Positions 59,408 to 64,000 of a DNA stretch of 64,000 nt are shown in pieces. The position numbers and the translations under genes were made by a program. Each line of letters opens with the position of its first letter. Within the stretch, counting starts at the first letter, position 1. The notes below the pieces were generated by a model. That model was not told where the DNA came from. It saw nothing but the letters and a program-made list of their open reading frames with translations, and ran no database searches. This DNA is from Lichenicoccus sp964246745 (GTDB lineage: Bacteria > Pseudomonadota > Alphaproteobacteria > Acetobacterales > Acetobacteraceae), in NCBI GenBank assembly GCA_964246745.1, contig CAXTRK010000004.1, positions 62,001 through 126,000 of the forward strand, in the 5' to 3' direction.

Positions 59408-60385
59408 ATGAACGGTAAGATTTGCATCGAAGAACATTTCGCAATCGAGGAGACTGTGGGCGAGTCGCTCGGCTTTATGCCGGAGTCGGTCTGGCCGGAG
59501 TTGCGGCATCGCCTTATAGACTTTCACGAAACGCGGCTGCGGTTGATGGACGCGCACGGCATTGAGTTGATGCTGCTGTCGCTCAACGCGCCAACAGTGC
59601 AGGCGGTGGCAAGCATGTCCGGCGCTGACGATATGTCGCGGCGTGCGAACGACTTTCTTGCCGATCAGGTCGCATTGCGGCCGGGCCGCTTCCAGGGTCT
59701 GGCGGCGCTGCCGATGCAGGATCCGGAAGCGGCGGCGCGCGAGTTGCGGCGCTGCGTGACCGAGTTGGGCTTCAAGGGTGCTCTGGTGAACGGCTTCTCC
59801 GAGATCGAGCAGGTCGATGGCCCGGTCTATTATGACCTGCCGCAATACTTGCCGTTCTGGGCCGAGGTCGAAGCGCTCGACATCCCGTTCTACCTGCACC
59901 CGCGCAATCCGCTGGCGGCTGACGCACGCATCTACAAGGGGCACCCGTGGCTGCTCGGTCCGACCTGGGCGTTCGGTCAGGAGACCGCGGTGCACGCGCT
60001 GCGCCTGATGGCGTCGGGATTGTTCGACCGCCACCCGAAGCTGTCGATTATCCTGGGTCATATGGGCGAAGGTCTGCCGTACAGCATGTGGCGCATCGAC
60101 AATCGCAACGCCTGGATGAAGCAGAAGCCGGCCTATCCGGCGCAGAAGCCGCTAGCCGAGTACTTCCAGCACAACTTCTATGTGACCACGTCGGGCAACT
60201 TCCGAACACAGACGATGATCGACGCCATGCTGGAGATTGGCGCCGACCGTATCCTGTTCTCGATTGATTGGCCGTTCGAGAACATCGACGACGCCGCGAA
60301 CTGGTTCGACTCTGCCAGCATCAGCGAGGCCGACCGCCTTAAGATCGGACGCTCGAATGCGCGGAAGCTGTTCAGGCTAGATTGA
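59408..60385 (+). CDS. graF: Hydroxybenzoate decarboxylase, gamma-resorcylate decarboxylase type
   Basis: A 325-residue amidohydrolase-fold decarboxylase. From ATG 59408 the metal and catalytic residues fall at Glu8 and His10 (IEEHFAIEE), His164 (FYLHPRNP), His218 (LGHMGEGLPY) and Asp287 (FSIDWPFE), the same numbers as in the Rhizobium gamma-resorcylate decarboxylase (327 residues). LLGPTWAFGQETAVHALRLM and TSGNFRTQTM also match. It would turn 2,6-dihydroxybenzoate (or a related 2-hydroxybenzoate) into resorcinol and CO2. The numbering supports this start over the ATG at 59387. First of a plus-strand series: transporter, aldehyde dehydrogenase, flavin reductase. Confidence 0.82.
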   Translation: MNGKICIEEHFAIEETVGESLGFMPESVWPELRHRLIDFHETRLRLMDAHGIELMLLSLNAPTVQAVASMSGADDMSRRANDFLADQVALRPGRFQGLAALPMQDPEAAARELRRCVTELGFKGALVNGFSEIEQVDGPVYYDLPQYLPFWAEVEALDIPFYLHPRNPLAADARIYKGHPWLLGPTWAFGQETAVHALRLMASGLFDRHPKLSIILGHMGEGLPYSMWRIDNRNAWMKQKPAYPAQKPLAEYFQHNFYVTTSGNFRTQTMIDAMLEIGADRILFSIDWPFENIDDAANWFDSASISEADRLKIGRSNARKLFRLD

Positions 60386-60443
60386 TGCGGACGGCGCTCC
60401 TCCCGGAGCGCGTCGGAACACTTGGGGCACGTTGGAACACTTC

Positions 60444-61802
60444 ATGCCCGATGCGATGATGATCGACGGCAACGAGGAACTCGCCGAGGCAAGGCTCGGC
60501 TCTCTGCACCTGCGGCTCGGTGTCCTGATGACGCTGCTGACGTTCTTCGACGGCTACGACACCTTTAATCCGTCCTACGTCATCCATTACGTGATGCGGC
60601 CCTGGCACCTTCAGCCGTCGCAGGCGGGGCTGCTGGTGTCGAGCGGGCTGTTCGGCTTCCTGATCGGCACCTTGACGCATGGGCCTATCGCCGACCGCTT
60701 CGGCCGGCGTGGCACGCTGATCGGCGGCGTCTGGATCGCCAGCCTGTTCACCTTGGCGACGCCGATATTCGGTCATTCGTTCAGCTCGTTCTGCCTGCTG
60801 CGGGTGCTGACCGGCATCGGCCTCGGTGTGCTGCTGCCGCTTGCCACCACCTACATCAATGAGCTGGCGCCGCGCCGGGTGGCGAACCGTTTCTCGATCT
60901 GGGGCGTCGGCCTCGGCTGGGCTCTGGGTGGCACCGTAGCCGGTCTGGTCGGCGTGTTGCTTACTCCCGCGCATGGATGGCAGGTGCTGTACTGGATCGG
61001 GGCGCTCTCATCCCCGCTGGCCGTCGTGCTGCATCTGTCGCTGCCGGAGTCGATCCGTTTCCTGGTCGCCCGCGGCCGCACGCAAGAGGCAAGGGCATTG
61101 CTCGCTCGGCTCCGCCCGGAGCGTGCCGCGCTATACCGCGATGCAACGTTCCGGCAGGCGCCCGCGGCGGCGGCGCCAGGCTCGTTGGCCGTCCTGCTGT
61201 CGCCGCGCTACCGCCGCACCAGCCTGACCATCTGGCTCGCCGCTTTTCTCAGCCTGTTCTGCATCTTTGGCCTCACCGGTTGGGTGCCCACGGTGATGAT
61301 GCGGCGTGGCGAAAGCTTCGGCGCCAGTTTCGGCTTTGGCGCCCTCATGCAGATCATGTCGTTCATCGGCGGCTTGTGCTGCGGCTACGTGGCCGACCGC
61401 CGCGGCTCGAACCGCGCCGCGCTGGCGATCTGGTGGACGTTGGGCGGAGCTGCGATGCTGTTCCTGTTCCATGCCGACAGCCATCTCGCCAACGTCATCG
61501 GTGTCACCGCCGCCGGCTTCCTGGTCATTGGCCCGCAGTTCGTGCTGAACAACTTCACCGCCCAATCCTACGATACCGAGCTCCGTGCCAGCGCGGTCGG
61601 CACTGAGCTCGGGATCGGCCGGGTCGGGGCAATCCTCGGACCGTTCGTGATCGGCATCCTCCAGCAGGTATTTCACGGGCCGGGCGCCGTGTTCATCGCC
61701 ATTGGCTGCGCAGCACTGGCCGCGGGCATGGCGATCCTGGTTCTGGCACCCGAGCGGCCGCCGCTGACCGGCCTGGCGGCCCCGCCGCTGCTCCATGGTT
61801 GA
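60444..61802 (+). CDS. MFS transporter, AAHS type, second copy
   Basis: A 452-residue 12-TM carrier. TFFDGYDTFNPSYVIH contains the DGYD motif of TM1 in aromatic-acid:H+ symporters, and PIADRFGRRGTLIG is the MFS loop 2-3 signature; YINELAPRRVANRFSIWGVGLG follows in TM5. It probably imports the hydroxybenzoate for the decarboxylase encoded 58 bp upstream. ATG at 60444 or TTG at 60432. Confidence 0.87.
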   Translation: MPDAMMIDGNEELAEARLGSLHLRLGVLMTLLTFFDGYDTFNPSYVIHYVMRPWHLQPSQAGLLVSSGLFGFLIGTLTHGPIADRFGRRGTLIGGVWIASLFTLATPIFGHSFSSFCLLRVLTGIGLGVLLPLATTYINELAPRRVANRFSIWGVGLGWALGGTVAGLVGVLLTPAHGWQVLYWIGALSSPLAVVLHLSLPESIRFLVARGRTQEARALLARLRPERAALYRDATFRQAPAAAAPGSLAVLLSPRYRRTSLTIWLAAFLSLFCIFGLTGWVPTVMMRRGESFGASFGFGALMQIMSFIGGLCCGYVADRRGSNRAALAIWWTLGGAAMLFLFHADSHLANVIGVTAAGFLVIGPQFVLNNFTAQSYDTELRASAVGTELGIGRVGAILGPFVIGILQQVFHGPGAVFIAIGCAALAAGMAILVLAPERPPLTGLAAPPLLHG

Positions 61803-61862
61803 AGTCCGGCCAGTACGGCGAAAACCGGTATCATCAAGCGCGACCCAATAAGGAGCATCGGC

Positions 61863-63320
61863 ATGACCGAACGTAAGGCAAGACACTGGATCGGCGGCGA
61901 ATGGGCTGTAACCGGCCCGGAGCGGGACAGCATCAGCCCGGCCACAGGGGCGGTGATCGGCAGCTTTCACGACGGTGGCGTCGAGGCGGCGCATAGCGCC
62001 ATCGAAGCGGCCTCGGCGGCGTTCCGGCGTGAAGGCTGGTCGTCCGACGTGATGCTGCGCAGCGCCGCGCTCAGCCATCTCGCCGACGCCTATGCCGCGC
62101 GCATGGATGAGATCGTGGACACGCTGTGCCTTGAGAACGGCAAGCTGCGCTACGAGGCGGGATTCGAGGCGAACTTCATCGTCCGCGCGCTGCGCTTCGC
62201 CGCCGGCCTCGCGCTGCACACCTTCGGCCGTGTGCTCGATCCGCGGCCCGGGGTGCAATCGATGTCGATCCGACAGCCGGTCGGGGTCGCCGGGATCATC
62301 ACCCCCTGGAACTCGCCCGCCTACCTGTCGATCCGTTCGTTGGCGCCAGCCTTGGCGGCCGGTTGCACCGCGGTGGTGAAGATGCCCCGCCAGGCGGCGC
62401 ACACGGCGCAACTCATGAGCGAGGTGATCGCCAGCGTGCCCGAGATCCCGCCCGGCGTGGTCAACATCTTCACCGAGACCGGTTCCGATGGCGCCCGCCT
62501 CCTGGTGGACTCGCCGCTGGTGCCGACCATCAGCTTCACCGGCAGCACCGCGACCGGACGGCAGATCGCCCAGGCAGCGGCCGTGCATCTCAAGCGGGTC
62601 GGGCTGGAGCTCGGTGGCAAGACGCCGCACCTGGTGTTCGACGACGCCGACCTGAACGCCGTGCTGCCGACGCTGGAGAAGTCGTCCACGGTGTTCGCCG
62701 GGCAGTTTTGCATGACCGGCAGCCGGATCCTGGCGCAGCGCGGCATCGCTGACCAGCTCAAGGCAGGGTTGGCGCAGCGGCTGGAGAAGGTGCGTCCCGG
62801 TCCGGCCGCGGATCCGTCGAGCGACATGGGACCGATGATCGACAAGGCGGCGGTGGCTAGGGTCGACGCTGAGGTCGAGGAGGCGATCCGCGCTGGCGCC
62901 AAGCCGATCCTGCGCGGCGGCCCATCCAGAGAGCCGTCGCTGGCCGGCGGCGCCTTCTACCATCCGACCCTGCTGGAGGTGACGGGCCTGTCGTTGCCGA
63001 TCACGCAGAAGGAGGTCTTTGGCCCGGTGCAGACGCTGCAGGTGTTTGAGGACGAGGATCAGGCGGTGGCGTTGGCCAACGACAGCGAGTATGGGCTGAG
63101 TGCCTGCATCTGGAGCCGCGATGTCGACCGGCCGATGCGGGTGGCGCGTCGCCTTGAGGCCGGTCTGATCTCCATCAATAGCTGGGCCAACCTGGCGGTG
63201 GAATTCGAGGAAGGCGGCTTCAAGTCGAGCGGCGTCGGACGGCTGGGCGGCCTCGCTTCGATGGAGGACTTCCTCGAGTATAAGCAAATCACCCAGAATT
63301 ACGGCGGCGGCAGCCATTAG
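61863..63320 (+). CDS. NAD(P)-dependent aldehyde dehydrogenase
   Basis: A 485-residue ALDH. Asn150 in ITPWNSPAYLS, Glu249 in GLELGGKTPHLVF and nucleophile Cys283 in AGQFCMTGSRI are in place; ITQKEVFGPVQTLQVF and the C-terminal EFEEGGFKSSGVGRLGG also fit. The cofactor Lys (AVVKMPRQ) lacks the usual Pro-Ser-Glu, suggesting altered cofactor preference. It would oxidise an aromatic or semialdehyde intermediate. 60 bp after the transporter, 47 bp before the flavin reductase. Confidence 0.9.
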   Translation: MTERKARHWIGGEWAVTGPERDSISPATGAVIGSFHDGGVEAAHSAIEAASAAFRREGWSSDVMLRSAALSHLADAYAARMDEIVDTLCLENGKLRYEAGFEANFIVRALRFAAGLALHTFGRVLDPRPGVQSMSIRQPVGVAGIITPWNSPAYLSIRSLAPALAAGCTAVVKMPRQAAHTAQLMSEVIASVPEIPPGVVNIFTETGSDGARLLVDSPLVPTISFTGSTATGRQIAQAAAVHLKRVGLELGGKTPHLVFDDADLNAVLPTLEKSSTVFAGQFCMTGSRILAQRGIADQLKAGLAQRLEKVRPGPAADPSSDMGPMIDKAAVARVDAEVEEAIRAGAKPILRGGPSREPSLAGGAFYHPTLLEVTGLSLPITQKEVFGPVQTLQVFEDEDQAVALANDSEYGLSACIWSRDVDRPMRVARRLEAGLISINSWANLAVEFEEGGFKSSGVGRLGGLASMEDFLEYKQITQNYGGGSH

Positions 63321-63367
63321 CGCGGAGATTGGGTCGCCTCATTCCAGCAACGTTTTGAGAAAGTGTG

Positions 63368-64000
63368 ATGCAGAGCACTGCAAGCTTCGACGTCAAAAGC
63401 CTGAGGAACGCGTTGGGCGCATTCGCCACCGGCGTCACCATCGTCACCACGCGCGGACCGGCCGGTGACATCGGCTTGACGGCGAACAGCTTTTCTTCCG
63501 TCTCGCTGAACCCGCCGATGGTGCTCTGGAGCCTGGCGAGAACGTCCGCGAGCATTGACGCCTTTCGGCAGACCGCTCACTTCGCCGTGCACATCCTGTC
63601 CTCGGACCAGGAACATCTGTCCACCCGGTTTGCTACCAAGATGACCGACAGGTTCGCCGGCATCGACCTGAACCGGGGTCCGGACGAGATACCGATGCTG
63701 ACGAACTGCTCGGCACGTTTCACCTGCCGCACGGCTTTCCAGTATGAAGGCGGCGACCACGTGATCTTCGTGGGTGAGGTGGTCGAGTTCACGCACTCGA
63801 AGAGCACTCCCCTGGTGTTTCACGGTGGGCGCTACGGAATGCTGTTTCAGCAGGACGCGGCACAGCAGTCGCTTGCCAGCACGGAGAGCAGGCCGTCGCC
63901 CAACGATCTGATGTACCTGCTGGCGCGGTCGTATTTCCGTATCCGGCAGGACGTCATCCAGGAGCCGAGGCGCCATGACTGGACTGAACTCGAATATATC
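63368..64000 (+). CDS. Flavin reductase with a MarR-like C-terminal domain (3' truncated by window)
   Basis: The 211 visible residues begin with a flavin-reductase domain: LRNALGAFATGVTIVTTRGP, LTANSFSSVSLNPPMVLWSL, FAVHILSSDQEHLS. After about residue 155 the sequence (SPNDLMYLLARSYFRIRQ...) looks like the first helix of a MarR domain. The same two-domain layout is found in C1, the reductase of Acinetobacter 4-hydroxyphenylacetate hydroxylase, where the MarR-like part inhibits the enzyme until substrate binds. It would supply reduced flavin to the oxygenase at 36473. The gene runs beyond the right edge. Confidence 0.82.
   Translation, partial: MQSTASFDVKSLRNALGAFATGVTIVTTRGPAGDIGLTANSFSSVSLNPPMVLWSLARTSASIDAFRQTAHFAVHILSSDQEHLSTRFATKMTDRFAGIDLNRGPDEIPMLTNCSARFTCRTAFQYEGGDHVIFVGEVVEFTHSKSTPLVFHGGRYGMLFQQDAAQQSLASTESRPSPNDLMYLLARSYFRIRQDVIQEPRRHDWTELEYI

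Noticed and set aside
61131..63317. 728-codon open frame opposite the aldehyde dehydrogenase and transporter
   Set aside because: Shadow of two real genes; composition is Arg/His/Gln-rich and shows no motif.
1..64000. tRNA, rRNA, insertion sequences or prophage genes
   Set aside because: No transposase, integrase, phage structural gene or convincing tRNA cloverleaf was recognised on either strand; a dedicated search could still find a small RNA.

Overview
The window is about 64 kb of GC-rich, densely coding DNA with alphaproteobacterial gene content. A BciA-type 8-vinyl reductase of bacteriochlorophyll synthesis, paired dme and cop metal-efflux operons, PcaIJ, and a short palindromic repeat near position 550 would fit a Rhodospirillales/Acetobacteraceae-like, possibly phototrophic, environmental bacterium. 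That placement is inference, because no rRNA, tRNA or ribosomal protein gene is present.

Layout. 1-0.5 kb: the end of an unidentified gene and a ParD-type antitoxin whose toxin is reduced to its first codons. 0.5-10.4 kb: YcjX/YcjF pair, a secreted phosphoesterase coupled to an orphan amino-acid-type binding protein, a double cold-shock-domain protein, an LpxR-like lipid A deacylase and a GAF-GGDEF-EAL protein. 10.4-15 kb: two metal-efflux operons, cueR-copA and dmeR-dmeF, each with a recognisable operator. 15-21.3 kb: GH42 and GH36 galactosidases, pcaIJ and a peptidoglycan-binding protein. 21.6-26.1 kb: manganese catalase and a compact acyl-CoA dehydrogenase / PIG-L deacetylase / methyltransferase / glycosyltransferase cluster of unknown product. 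26.2-29.5 kb: argG, then a Fic gene in DNA of visibly lower GC. 29.9-36.3 kb: SDR, carotenoid oxygenase and bciA as one operon, then oxyR and katG divergently arranged.

36.4-64 kb is an aromatic-compound catabolic island. It opens with the oxygenase of a two-component flavin monooxygenase and runs off the window in the matching flavin reductase (with the start of a MarR-like C-terminal domain). Between them lie two aromatic-acid MFS transporters, two aldo/keto reductases that lack the catalytic His, a zinc alcohol dehydrogenase, an aldehyde dehydrogenase, a 2-oxo-acid dehydrogenase E1/E2 pair without E3, a three-component Rieske oxygenase built like dicamba O-demethylase, an MhpA-type hydroxylase, two fumarylacetoacetate-hydrolase-family enzymes, a VOC protein, a nitroreductase, a hydroxybenzoate (gamma-resorcylate-type) decarboxylase, and GntR and MarR regulators.

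The strongest new signal is a repeated operator, TTGC-N4-GCAA. It occurs as a tandem pair with a 3-bp spacer between the MarR gene and the decarboxylase, as an identically spaced pair upstream of the MhpA-type hydroxylase, and singly upstream of the second FAH-family gene. This ties these loci into one candidate MarR regulon. A plausible flow is uptake, demethylation/hydroxylation (Rieske), decarboxylation of the hydroxybenzoate, further hydroxylation, ring cleavage and FAH-family hydrolysis. The substrate cannot be named from sequence alone.
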